NCBI GenBank assembly: GCA_014529385.2
Contig: CM043959.1
Span: 53,639,253-53,703,252 of the forward strand
From: Adiantum capillus-veneris
Taxonomy: Eukaryota > Streptophyta > Polypodiopsida > Polypodiales > Pteridaceae
Direction: 5' to 3'
Length of the DNA stretch: 64,000 nucleotides
The notes beneath the pieces were generated by a model that saw only the letters and a list, made by a program, of their open reading frames with translations, was not told the DNA's origin and ran no database searches. Numbering within the stretch: the first letter of the stretch is position 1; every line of letters starts with the position of its first letter. This document shows, piece by piece, positions 54,336-64,000 of this stretch. The position numbers were made by a program, and so were the translations under genes.

Positions 54336-55440
54336 ATATCATCCACATAGAGCACAAGAATGATGGGGTTGCATCCTCATCACGTTTGGTATACAAACAA
54401 TGGTCTGCATGGCTTCTTTTGTAACCATGTTTAAGCATGAAGCGATCAAAATTCTTGTACCATTGTCTACATGATTGTTTCAACTCATATAAGCTTCTAT
54501 TGAGCATACATACCAAATGTTCCTTGCCAGGAATAACAAAACCCTTGGGTTGCTTCATGTAAAGCCTTTCCTCCACATCACCATGCAAGAAAACGGTATG
54601 TACATCCATTTGGTCCATTTCCAAATCAAGAGGAGCCACTATGGCAAACAATACACACAAAGTGGTCATCTTCACAACAGGAGAGAACACTTCCTGAAAG
54701 TCTATGCCCTTGGTTTGAACATATCCCTTTGCAACTAGCCTTTCTTTATACTTGGGTTTTGCGTCAAGTCTTGATTTTATACACCCATTTGTTAGGAATA
54801 GCTCTCTTCCTTTGGGCAATTCCACCAAATACCAAGTATGATTAGCATGCAAAGCTTTAATCTCTTCCTGCATAGCAAGCTCCCACTTGTCGCTGTGCTC
54901 ACATGTCTTTGCCTCTTTATACGTAAGAGGCTCTCCCTCATTTGTCAACATAATGTAATGCAAAGAGGGATCATATCCACTCACGGGCCGTCCTGGGCGA
55001 GCAGACCGCCTCACCCAATGATCCACATTATCCGGCAATGGGTTTACATCAGGTGGCATGATAAAATCATCAACAATGGGCTGTTGTACATCATTTTCAA
55101 CACCATTTTCAGCATTGTTTCGTAGCTGCAAATGCCCTTCAGGAGCCTCAATTTGCTGCCCAACATTTTCTCGCTCAAACACCACTGGATCATCTACATT
55201 TTCAGCCATATGTGGTGCATCCTGAGGGTCAAGAATAGGCCTAACAGGTGGCTGGTCATGTTGAAATTTGACCCTTTTATGGTCATGCTTTTGAGGCACA
55301 ATTGTTTTGAAGCAGCCTTGCCTCATTAAAAACAACTTCCCGGCTGCGTATAACCCTTTTGAGCTGAGGTAACCAAATCCTGTAACCCATTCCGTCTTCT
55401 TCACCATATCCCATGAAAAGGCCTTTAATGGACTTGGCAT
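54335..55440 (-). pseudogene. RT10 reverse transcriptase, N-terminal part
   Basis: 369-codon ORF continuing the polyprotein: MQEEIKALHANHTWYLVELP, KERLVAKGYVQTKGIDFQEV, FSPVVKMTTLCVLFAIVA, DQMDVHTVFLHGDVEERLYM and SLYELKQSCRQWY. It shifts frame just before YVDDML. Confidence 0.88.
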
Positions 55441-56164
55441 CTTGTTTGCTCCTCAACTTGGGTCTAACATGCACAAAAGCTTTGTAACCAAAAATGCATA
55501 AGTGATCATATGAATCAGGCTTGCCAGACCAAACCTCTTTAGGGATGTCACCTTTCAAAGACATGTGAGGGGATCGATTGCATATATGGACTGCAGTTTT
55601 GAAAGCTTCTCCCCAAAATCCATGAGAGAGATTAGCTGTGGACAGCATGCATCTCACCCTCTCACAAAGTGTCCTATTGAATCTTTCAGCCACACCATTA
55701 GAAGAGGGGCTGTATGGCACAGTAAGCTTCCTCTTAATGCCCAAATTTTCACAAAATTTGTTAAATTCAGGACTTGAACTCCCCCCCTTGTCCGTACGCA
55801 AGCATTTTAGCTTTCTACCTGTTTGGGTGGTCACAAATGCATGAAATTTCTTAAACGCAGCAAAGGCTTCATCCTTAGATTTAAGCAAATAAACCCAAAT
55901 TTTCCTAGAATGATCATCAACAAAGGAGACAAAATAGCATGCACCTCCCATAGACTTAGTAGGCATGCTACATACATTTGAATGTACAAGATCAAGCACG
56001 CAAGATTTACGAGAGACACCAGAGTAATAAGAACGCTTTACTTGCTTGCCATATTGACATTCATTACAAAAGTCAAGCTTTGTGCCTTTAGCATCAAGCT
56101 TGTTCAAAGTACAAAGCTTAGAAAGGCCCTTTTGGCTCATATGGCCAAGCCTCTTGTGCCACAA
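55283..56164 (-). pseudogene. RT10 integrase
   Basis: 293-codon ORF: pre-integrase WHKRLGHMSQKGLSKL, FCNECQYGKQVKRSYYSG, core Asp in YFVSFVDDHSRKIWVYL, second Asp in LRTDKGG (usually RTDNGGE), Glu in VAERFNRTL, plus WGEAFKTAVHICNRSP. The catalytic D, D and E appear present. It overlaps the neighbouring ORFs in different frames. Confidence 0.9.
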
Positions 56165-57593
56165 CTCTATGTGAGTTATTTTCAGTTAATGCAATAAACT
56201 TGCCCAACACAGCCTTTCCATGCATGCAGTAAAGTGTCCCTTTCTTTGTGTCCTTTACAATCAGCCTTGAGCCTTTAGTCATTTTCCATGATCCTCTCTC
56301 AAACAAGATGTTGTAACCATGCATATCCATCTGACCAACAAAAAGCAGACTCTTCTTGATTCCCGGCACATATCTAACATCATGCAAGACAAGCTCATTT
56401 GTTCCATCTATGGAGAGATGCACAATGCCAATACCCTCAATGGAACATGCATGATTGTTTCCAAGGTATACATGGCCAGGCTTGCCTGCATCAAAAGTAG
56501 AGAAACAGTCCTTGATAGGAGTCACATGAAATGAAGCACCGGAATCAACTATCCAAGTTTGGGATAATGTATCATTGACAGTCAACAAAGCATCAATAAG
56601 ATCACTCTTGGTGATCTGCATGTCCTGTGAATGAACATTAAGAGAGGCATCAAGGTCATAAGCATCATCATCTGACAAAGTGGCACACAAGATGTCCTCT
56701 ACATTTGATAGCTTCTCAATCACAACACTAAACACATTGGCCTTCTCTTTGTCCTTTGAGCTATCCTGTGCATCTGACTTGGCTTCCCTCTTTTCTTTCT
56801 TTTTGTCTTCGCCATTCTTTTTCCGTTCTAACTCGGCTTTGTAGTACCTGCAATCAGGTTTCTTGTGATCTTTCTTGCCACACTGATAGCAAGTCACATC
56901 ACCCTTGCCTTTGCTTGCATTTCCCCTTTCCTTACTCTTACTCTTACTCCTTTGTGCATAGACATTCTTCTTCTCTGTCTTGCCTCTAACCATGTTGGCA
57001 GAGCTGCCTCCCTCACCACTTGCTTTCCTCCTGATTTCCTCATTCAAGATAGAACCCCTAACACCATCAAAGGTCAAATTGGGGTTATTCGACAATGAAA
57101 CGACCTCTGTTTCCCATGAATCAGGTAAGGTCATAAGCAAGAAGATAGCTTTCAGCTTATCATCAAAAGGAGGCAAACCTGAATCCTGTAACTGCGACAA
57201 AGTACTTGCGAACAACGACAAGTGCTCTGCAACGCTCTTGGACTCCTCTAGTTGCATGCCAACAAGTTTTCGCATCAGATGCACTTGGTTGATAGGCGTT
57301 GTATTCTCATACATCCCCTTTAATTTCTCCCACACGTCAAAAGCACTTGTGAGACCTTTCAAATCAATGACTGTCTCATCGGTCATGGCCATTGTAATGT
57401 ATGTAATTGCCTTCCTGTTCAGGCTAACCGATGCTTCGTCCGTCATATTTTATGGCTTTACCTGTTCAAGTGCCTCTTCACAATCCTTAAGAAATAGGAT
57501 TCCCTGGATCCTGTCTTTCCAAAGGTCGAAACCTGTTCCATCGAACCTCCTAATCTTGAAGAGATTCTTCACATCCGAAGAAGATGAGGCCAT
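56118..57593 (-). pseudogene. RT10 Gag and protease (one in-frame stop)
   Basis: ATG 57591-57593 (MASSSSDVKNLFKIRRFDGT). TAA at 57450-57452 interrupts, and the frame then stays open for 442 codons: DLKGLTSAFDVWEKLKGMYE and NQVHLMRKLVGMQLEESKSV, zinc knuckle CYQCGKKDHKKPDC (CX2CX4HX4C), protease WIVDSGASFHVTP (D-S-G-A), ending near the pre-integrase region. Reverting a single stop would restore gag, so decay is light. Confidence 0.88.
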
Positions 57594-57603
57594 AGTTGCA
57601 CGA

Positions 57604-57777
57604 ATTAGAGGGGTACAATGCTGAATTTTTGGGCAAAATGCACCAAAACCGGAGTATAGCCTCACAGAAGTGTGCACTACAGCTTCAAATGGTCACAGGA
57701 GCAATTTGGGGCAAAATGAGTCGATTTAGGCACAAAAAACAACTTCTGAAATTTATGCGCAGGAAATTTGAGCGAGT
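57604..57777 (-). other. RT10 leader, primer site not recognised
   Basis: Between the gag ATG and the LTR remnant. No initiator-Met-like word is visible. A deletion probably removed primer site and most of the 5' LTR. Confidence 0.45.
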
Positions 57778-57828
57778 GAATTTGTATACACAAAAGGAGA
57801 CCATTTGGGCCTTTAACCCAACATGATG

Positions 57829-58112
57829 TGGATATGATAGTAACAAGATTTAGTTAATCAAGACATCCGTTAAAGATCAGCGTGGTTTGGATGTGATTAC
57901 TAAATACGTCACAGTGATCATGATTCTCATTTAAGATCTCGACGGAAATAGTGATGTGAATGTTCAGTGACTGTCGTCTTCGTGCATGTACTGGATATTT
58001 GTTGTCTAGTGTGTTGGTACTTTGAATCAGTGTCTACTGAACCAGTTTTTGTTCTATGTCTGTTTTTGCAGGGGTAATCGGGGGCGATTACAATTCTTTC
58101 AAGAGGGGGGTA
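57829..58112 (+). other. RT9 3' untranslated region, right part and polypurine tract
   Basis: Non-coding. It ends ctttcaagaggggggta (polypurine) before the LTR, with an inverted pair gtaatcg...cgattac at 58074-58090 that could form a small hairpin. Confidence 0.65.
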
Positions 58113-58711
58113 TGTCACAAAGTGATGACATGGCATGACCTAAAGGACGGACTCCGGATAGAGAGGAGTCAAATTTCTAGGGAAAGATGTAGAAGAAGTT
58201 TTACCAACTTTCAAGTCTTGCCAAGTGGCCTATTTTTAAAAGTTCAGCTCCTACCAACTTATGGGACCTTGTCCATGGTGCCTAAGGGACACAAGGATTA
58301 AATTTTGCGTAAAAGGTTGATGACGTGGTAGGTTTACAGACGCTCGCGAATCACGTTGCTGACGTGGCATGCCGTACGGATTTTCCTGAAATCGCGTTGG
58401 CAGCTTCTAGCGCTAGCCTTTGGCCCAAGATACTTTTAGACTTGAAGCTTTTCATGTACACTGCTTTTGGAAGGCCAAGGGCCTATAAATTCATTGCTAG
58501 GACCTCAAGTCTCAATCAGATGAGCTTGGAAGCGCTCTTGAGAAGAGGATCCTCGAACATTGTACTTTGTGAAGCATTAATATTAAAGAAATACCGGAAG
58601 GGCCGTCAGTCTCTCTGGGCGTGGAACTTCGCCGTGCCGTGTCGTCTCTCTCTCAGTTTTCTTACGTGTGTTGTGGTAGATCCTCGGCTTGGAGTGTCCA
58701 AGTCTATTACA
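58113..58711 (+). repeat. RT9 3' LTR
   Basis: 599 bp from TGTCACAAAGTG to CTATTACA. It includes two 'gctgacgtgg/gatgacgtgg' words, TATA-like ctataaat (58483-58490) and the family-B end 'cttggagtgtccaag'. Confidence 0.85.
58483..58490 (+). promoter_or_regulatory. TATA-like box in the RT9 3' LTR
   Basis: CTATAAAT about 230 bases before the LTR end, a usual spacing for LTR promoters. The equivalent in RT8 is tttaaatatg. Confidence 0.4.
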
Positions 58712-58712
58712 C

Positions 58713-58895
58713 TTAGCGTGCAAGAAAATCACTAATCACATGATGCACACTACCACAATCAAATAAGATCACAATGCGTTGACCATTCACATGACCATAG
58801 AGATTCATTTGGATCATTAGAAACTTGGGACACACTACTTTGCTCATGCATGACACTAACAGAAGATGTGGGTTCTTTCTTAGGGGAGCGTACAC
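58713..58895 (-). pseudogene. RT11 protease fragment
   Basis: YGHVNGQRIVILFDCGSVHH then VISDFLAR, aligned with FDPGSMHDVIS of RT3; Pro is Cys and the following Asp is His, so it is degenerate. Confidence 0.8.
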
Positions 58896-60225
58896 GAATA
58901 ATCAACAAGCTGAAAATAAATAAACTTTCAATTAAACGAGACGAGGGAGAAGTTCGACACAGTATTGGGGACCAAGAAGATGGGCTGGTCCCCCTCCTTA
59001 AAGAGAATCTTTATCAGGTAGAATCTTTTTACAAGCACAAGAACCGGAGTAACCCTTCCATTCTAAATCTCAGACTTGATGATTGATCCCTTCTTGTGTG
59101 GGAAATTCCGAGAGACGAGCTCTCAACTTTGCTTCCGTCTGTACTTGGAGCATGGAGCTCCACAGACCGTTCCTAATTCCGTTTTCAGAATCCTTGAGCG
59201 TAGGCCAAGGCCTCTTTACTCCTCCTCCGTGACGGAGTACTTGCAAAAGCACAAACACGAAAAAACAACTTGTATAGTGTATCTACAGTTGGTACCTGTC
59301 GCTTCGAGTGCAGAATTGCGACCTTTGCACGCTAGCTTCACTTGTTCGCTTGCAGATTTCCCACCGGTCAATCCCGAAGAGGTAGCACTGGCAAAATTGG
59401 GAGGCTGAGAGAGAGGGCTGGCTGAATCTATAAGCATTCGTACTCGACAAGAATAGTCGGTGCGATGCTAGCCAAAATAGCTACAAAAGGTAGCGCTAGA
59501 GGGGAAGAGAGGTTAGGTGGCAGTTTTGGCGTGAGGGGGGAGAGAGAGAGAAATCGCAATGTTTATTTCAGCCCAATAGCCAGCGTTGGTGTTTTTAAAA
59601 AGGGGCTTTACTTTTTTTTAAAGCCTTGGCTGCCCACTTATTAAGTGGGCGGATGGTCACCTTTTAGAAATTGTGTGAACCTGCTTAAAAACTTAATAAA
59701 ACTCAGTGAGCTGAAAATTGATTCTACACACACATTCCAGGCATCCCCGGATGCAGTTCTCATGCACAGATGCTATGCAAACACAGATTCCTTGCAGGAA
59801 AGCATTTGCTTTTCTCAGAAAATACTTAAAAATATTTCGCTTTTTAAGGAAAAGCTTCTGTGAACCATTCTTTATTCTTGCGCTTGCGTCTTTAGGCGTA
59901 TTCTTTTTTCCAGTATGGATTTCTTGCCAGACCAGTGAAATATTCCCTTTTCGATTCTTGGGTCACCCATCATGTGACGCATTGGGAATATCCACTTCCC
60001 GGTCTCGCCCATCGAACTAAGGGTACAACCCCTTCGTGATGCTTAATGTCACCCATCATATGACACAATTAAAGTTGTCCGTTCCTGATGGCTTTTTATA
60101 ATTTGAGTGGATCCACAGTTCCTAACCTTTACGGTTCAAGTACACACATTCAAATATCCTAATGTCAATAAATAGAAATTACTCAAAAAAATAAGAAAAT
60201 AGTCCATTTAGCGATATAATACATT
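58896..60225. other. 1.3-kb insertion within RT11, possibly a solo LTR
   Basis: Sits between the zinc knuckle and protease of RT11, where RT3 has only about 200 bases. A TTAGG word lies at both edges (about 58880-58884 and 60224-60228), a possible target duplication. It contains GA runs (about 59540-59556) and repeated 'tcacccatcatRtgac' words (59964 and 60051). No coding sequence accepted. Confidence 0.5.
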
Positions 60226-61606
60226 AGGACAATCTCTTATCATGTGACCTTTACTGTGACACTTAAAACATCTTCCTTCTTTTCCATACTCGGTTCTTTC
60301 TTCAAGACTTAACCAATCTCGAGCTATTCCTTTAGTAGATGTTTTATAAGGAGTCAACAAATGTTTTGCTTGTGTTTCAACCTTTCCTTTATTATCACGG
60401 CTAGGTGAAGAATTTTGAGCTTTAGGTATAGTGGAAGATTGCGAAGAAGAGTTATTGTTATTCTTACCATTGTTCTTACCGTTCTGCTAATTTTGTTGGT
60501 TCTACGGGGCACTGGACTGTTCTGTTCGTGAGGCTTACCTTTGTCGTTCGTTATTTCTTGTTCTAATGAGATCTTGACGGCTCATTGTAGTTAGTAGGGC
60601 GCAAGACCTTTACATTGTATTTGATGTACTCTTCTAAACCAAAAAGGAAAATCTCCTTGCGATTTGTCGTTTGACTTGCACAATTGAACACGAGTCTGCA
60701 AAATATGGTTAGAAAAAGACATAACATGAGTCCCATTTTGGTTGAGATCTCGCTAATCCTTTTTCAATTGATCAAGGTGGTGTGATGGCATAAAATGGCC
60801 CTTGAGCTTAGTTTGGAAGTCAACCCAACTGTAAGACTGTGGAACTCCATCTTCGGCTTGGCTCGGCCATCTGTGCCTCTTGCTAGACTTGATACCAATT
60901 AATGGCATCACCTGACAAAGACATGGCTCGGTCAAAACTTTACTGTTACTACTTTCTTGTGAGTAACAAAGTAAGCCTTAAATTAATGCAACTAAGAATA
61001 AATCACAGATGCATCCATCTTATCGTCATACTTATTGAAAGACAACTTCTCACTGATTTGATTGTTGGAGGAGTCGTCTCTTCTCGGTCTAGGTGATGAC
61101 TGTGTGGCTCCTTTGGGCGGATCGCCCTTCAAAGAGAGAACTCGATAGACCAACTCTTGCATGCGTAGGTCCCTCCTTTCTTCAACAACGATTCTTTCCC
61201 TCTCAACTGCAGCCCATTGAGCCTCCTGTTGTAGCATCATCTCCACCATTGACTTCATCAAAGCTTCCAGAGAGTTTGATGCAATCGGCAATGAGGATGG
61301 GGATGGATCATGGAGCAGCAGCCGGAAATGGCGCTCTTGGTGAAGGGACTTCTTTTCCAACTTCAGACTCATCACCTTCACGCAAAGTATCCATTCTGCT
61401 TCGGGTGATGACCGTTTACTGAGTACTTGGGTACGGGGATACTTGGGTACTTGGGTGCTTGGATACTTGTGGTACTGGATCCTTGGAAGGCATTTATTGT
61501 TACCCAAGCTCCAACTCCTTCCTATGGGTGCACCCCTTGGCAGCCTTGCGCTCACACCAAGATTGCTCTTTCCCACCTCTCGTCGACTGACCTGCCGCAA
61601 TGTCAA
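60226..61606 (-). pseudogene. RT11 gag
   Basis: N-terminal part MVEMMLQQEAQWAAVERERI and RDLRMQELVYRVLSLKGDPP, LSFNKYDDKMDASVIYS (60992-61606), capsid SWVDFQTKLKGHFMPSHHLD (60753-60935), zinc knuckle CFKCHSKGHMIRDC (about 60233-60274). Frames change between pieces. Confidence 0.78.
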
Positions 61607-61881
61607 GGTCTGCTTTTGATGAATGGAAGTGAGGAACTATGATGAGGTTGGACAAGCCCTTCTTTTCTAGGTTACCTGCCACTCTTCAAAAGCATAGATT
61701 AGAGAGATCGACACGCCCAAGCTTTTCGTGCCAACCACAATTAAGCAAATTTTTTTTGTGGGGTTCTTTTCTTGAGCGTTACCGAAGCACTGTGAAACCG
61801 GCCCGTAAGGCGGTAGGCGTTGGCTTTCACCTGATATTCTTTACTTAAAACACACACACAGAGCACTTTGCAAAGGAGACC

Positions 61882-62620
61882 TGTAACGGGAATTAACACT
61901 TGATCACACACACGGCTCGGAAGCTAGAATGCTCCGAGCAGACGCCGACAACCTGTAGGCCCCAAAATTGGCGCCCCTTTCGGTATTTCTTTATTCTTTA
62001 GGAGGGTAAATTACAAGGTAAGGTCCTGGGAATCCTTCACGTGTATCCACCTAGATACCATTTGATTTGGTCAATTTCGGCAGCATAACAGCCCCAAAAC
62101 TTGCGCGAAACCAATTCCCTTGTTGAAACTCACTTGGACTGGCGTATACCCTCTGAGTCCTGCCCAAAAACAGTAAATTCAGCACGCTGTATTTACTGGT
62201 TTTTGCCCTGTTTTCAGCCCCAAACAGTCCCCTTACTGTCCTTTGCCAGTGGGGCATGATTCCCAAGTGTTCTGGCGTCCGTATGGCTGAAAAACAGTCA
62301 AATTACAGCGCATACACAGCGCTGATTTTGCACCTGTATGGTGAGGTTATGACCCTCACCAGTGGCTGCTTTGGAGTAGCAGTTAGCTACCCTTGTTCCT
62401 GCTCAAGGAGGCTCTTGCCTCAGCACAAAAGCACGAACCCACACAACTGTGCATCAGTCAAATGAAGAGCCCTCTTATGGGGCATCACATAACTGCACGT
62501 AGGGGAGAGAGAGAGCAGTGTGTAGTGTGCAGGTCATCACTCCTAGCACCACACTGTACATGAGAGGGAAAAGAAGCACTCCATAGCTCTTAACCTATGA
62601 TAGCTTCTCAATGAAGCATC
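61882..62620 (-). repeat. LTR relic of family-B type
   Basis: Begins TGTAACGGGA. Contains 'ggccccaaaattggcgcccctttcggtatttctttatt' style words shared with the RT5/RT6 LTRs (for example 35452-35490). Only the outer part is recognisable; the rest up to about 62620 has no coding sequence. Confidence 0.5.
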
Positions 62621-63509
62621 CTCCCAGCATAAATCGAGCGCCCCCTCTGCTGCCCTTGACCTGTAATGCATCTATGAACAAATAGATGCAAAAAGAGGAA
62701 GATTTCCATGGCTGCCAAAACCTGCGTATTGCTGAAAACGCAGCAAAACAGCCCTGTAAACACGCATATGATGCCTTCCAATGCTGAAAATGAGCTCCTT
62801 GGACCTAGGCAAAGTCATGGGAAGCTCAAAAATGGAGAGAAATGGCTGAAAATAAGAGTTAACAGCCTCCAAAACTGCTCCAAAAAGTCAGTTACGAGTT
62901 TTGTTCTCCCAAACTTGGTAAATTGACCAAAAAGTGCCACTTGGCACTCATGCATGCAATTTCTCCGCATTGGGTTTCCTGCTTAAAAATCTCTCAACTG
63001 GTGCATCAATTGACTTTGGAGCAGAGTACTAAAATGTTTCCCTTGTCATACCGGAGGTAATGACGCGAACACATTTCACGGCCCAAAATAGCAGTTCCTT
63101 AATTTTTAGGAGATGCTTCCGTTGGGCTCCCACTTGTCTGCTGACCATCTATCCTCATTGGGACCGCATCCAAAAGTGCAATGTGGCCCAACTATCGGAT
63201 ACTTTTTGTTGGTGATCCCACCTTGACTTTATGCCTTTATTGAGTTCACTTCCTAGTATCCACCAACTTGCTAAGTGCCACGAGGGGACCTATATGATCT
63301 TTCTCTGAGCCTAGACATCCTCTTACTATACGAATTCTAGTGCCGACCACTTCCTGTCTGCGGGTGAAACTACCGTTCACATTGGCCATACAATGTCCGA
63401 CCATTTGCAACTTCAAAAAGAGGGTCTCAAAAAGTAAACAAAAATCATTGGAAAGAAACCAACAACTAAGGTTAGCAGTTGCCACGTCCTCGTGACACAC
63501 TGCCAAAGC
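62621..63509 (-). other. Undetermined region, probably leader of a minus-strand element
   Basis: No domain recognised. An 86-codon minus ORF (63246-63506) directly follows a primer-like site and could be leader or gag, but nothing supports it. Confidence 0.35.
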
Positions 63510-63521
63510 GCGTTGATACCA
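63510..63521 (-). other. Possible primer-binding site
   Basis: The minus strand reads TGGTATCAACGC, sharing its first eight bases with the initiator-Met site. Confidence 0.5.
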
Positions 63522-63525
63522 ACAA

Positions 63526-64000
63526 TGGAAGTGATTGATGGTGATAGCTCAGGACGAGTGCTCACTACGTACACAAGGATCCTTTACTTTAAATGAGATG
63601 TGCGGTGAGTGAAGGTTCTATGAGTGATAGAGAGAGAAAGAAGACTAACACCAGATGGGGTCCGAAACCGCCCTCCAAGGGCCCTCCACACTATTGCTAG
63701 AGTGGTATTTGCTTTAGATTGCACAAATGCTGATACAATGGATCTAGATGTTGATATGTTCATGGTATAATGCCATGTATGCCTCTACTTGACGGTACAA
63801 AAGAGGCTAAGGGCTGAAATCTGAAAACGCTGGTTGATCTGGCTTGGATCTGCAAGTTGATGAGGCTATGGGCAGAAAACTGAGAGGCTGATCTGCTGCT
63901 GATGCAAAGACGCTAGGGCTGAGATCCGATCTGCTGCAAAAACGCAAAGGATTTGATATTGAGGGCTGAAATCTGCTAACGCTAGGGTCCTGGATCTGTT
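63526..64000 (-). repeat. LTR running off the window
   Basis: Starts TGGAAGTG next to the possible primer site and shares 'caagggccctccacac' and 'tggtatttgctttagattgc' with 17450-17500, in the same orientation. 'aaaacgc' and 'ctgaaaacgct' words, typical of family-A LTRs, occur at 63822-63990. Confidence 0.6.

Larger units (their letters stand above)
53061..57823 (-). mobile_element. RT10: Ty1/copia element nested in RT9
   Basis: Minus-strand element with all copia domains in order (gag, protease, integrase, RT, RNase H) between 57593 and 53400, and the target duplication TGATG at 53056-53060 and 57824-57828. The left LTR (53061-53362, 302 bp) is complete, beginning TGATGTGCG and ending ACCCAACA. 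The right LTR is reduced to about the last 46 bases (57778-57823), and the primer site could not be identified. The long open frames make it one of the better-preserved coding units here. Confidence 0.9.
50150..58711 (+). mobile_element. RT9: gypsy element (family B), split by RT10
   Basis: Plus-strand RT, RNase H, integrase and chromodomain at 50180-52770, 3' UTR at 52771-53055 continuing at 57829-58112 after the RT10 insertion, and 3' LTR 58113-58711. No gag, protease, primer site or 5' LTR was found to its left, so it is 5'-truncated. Many stops are present. Confidence 0.82.
58712..61790 (-). mobile_element. RT11: gypsy relic (family A) with a 1.3-kb insertion
   Basis: Minus-strand gag (60230-61606) and protease (58713-58895) of family A. 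They are separated by about 1.33 kb that does not belong to it. The 5' leader (61606-61790) resembles RT3 leader sequence. RT onward is absent: the protease abuts the RT9 3' LTR, so RT9 probably landed in it. Heavily decayed. Confidence 0.75.

Overview
This window is land-plant nuclear DNA, and a large-genome plant such as a fern seems most likely. That is inferred from four things: initiator-Met tRNA primer-binding sites (TGGTATCAGAGC type), chromodomain-bearing Ty3/gypsy elements next to Ty1/copia elements, a plant-style GBP-like GTPase exon with a GT splice donor, and dense nested retrotransposons with plant-type AAACCCTA telo-box motifs. The species itself cannot be read from the sequence. 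About nine tenths of the window is LTR retrotransposon or its relics. Only one host gene fragment is convincing: exon 1 of a guanylate-binding-protein-like GTPase at 13197-13439. || Layout. 1-1265 and 10215-11113 (both minus) look like the C- and N-terminal halves of one decayed gene of an uncharacterised 'DGxxSQFK' family. It is split by RT1 (1630-9759), a complete gypsy element with 1.56-kb LTRs and a TACTC target duplication. 11181-11272 is a TG/AG microsatellite; 11319-12500 holds the gag, primer site and LTR of a minus-strand copia relic. 12690-13439 is the 5' region and first exon of the GBP-like gene. 13440-17900 is mostly non-coding with relics: gypsy integrase, copia RNase H, a Penelope-like reverse transcriptase and LTR debris. 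|| 17909-29395 is RT2, a plus-strand gypsy element (family A). It is split inside RNase H by RT3 (21372-26175, minus, GTTCC duplication) and carries a Mutator-like MITE in its 3' UTR. RT3 is a rearranged family-A relative that keeps Gag, protease and a chromodomain-like tail but has an unusual acidic His/Asp-rich ORF where RT should be. 29396-31504 is an LTR/internal/LTR/internal array (RT4) with a decamer minisatellite and a hAT-like MITE. || 31505-48206 holds two minus-strand family-B elements. RT5 (31505-35230) is internally deleted. RT6 (35326-48206) has a same-family solo LTR inside its left LTR and a young family-A deletion derivative, RT7 (37080-42918, GCTGT duplication), inside its 3' UTR. 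48207-48989 is the 3' end of another family-B element. 50150-58711 is RT9 (family B, plus), split in its 3' UTR by RT10 (53061-57823), a nearly complete minus-strand copia element with a TGATG duplication. 58712-61790 is RT11, a family-A gag/protease relic with a 1.3-kb insertion. 61882-64000 holds LTR relics. || Relationships. Families A (RT2, RT3, RT7, RT11) and B (RT5, RT6, RT9) each contain fuller copies and internally deleted ones, so parasitism by non-autonomous derivatives is plausible. Every pol reading frame I checked carries stops or frameshifts. All boundaries were found by eye from target duplications, TG..CA ends, primer sites and alignment of repeat copies within the window.
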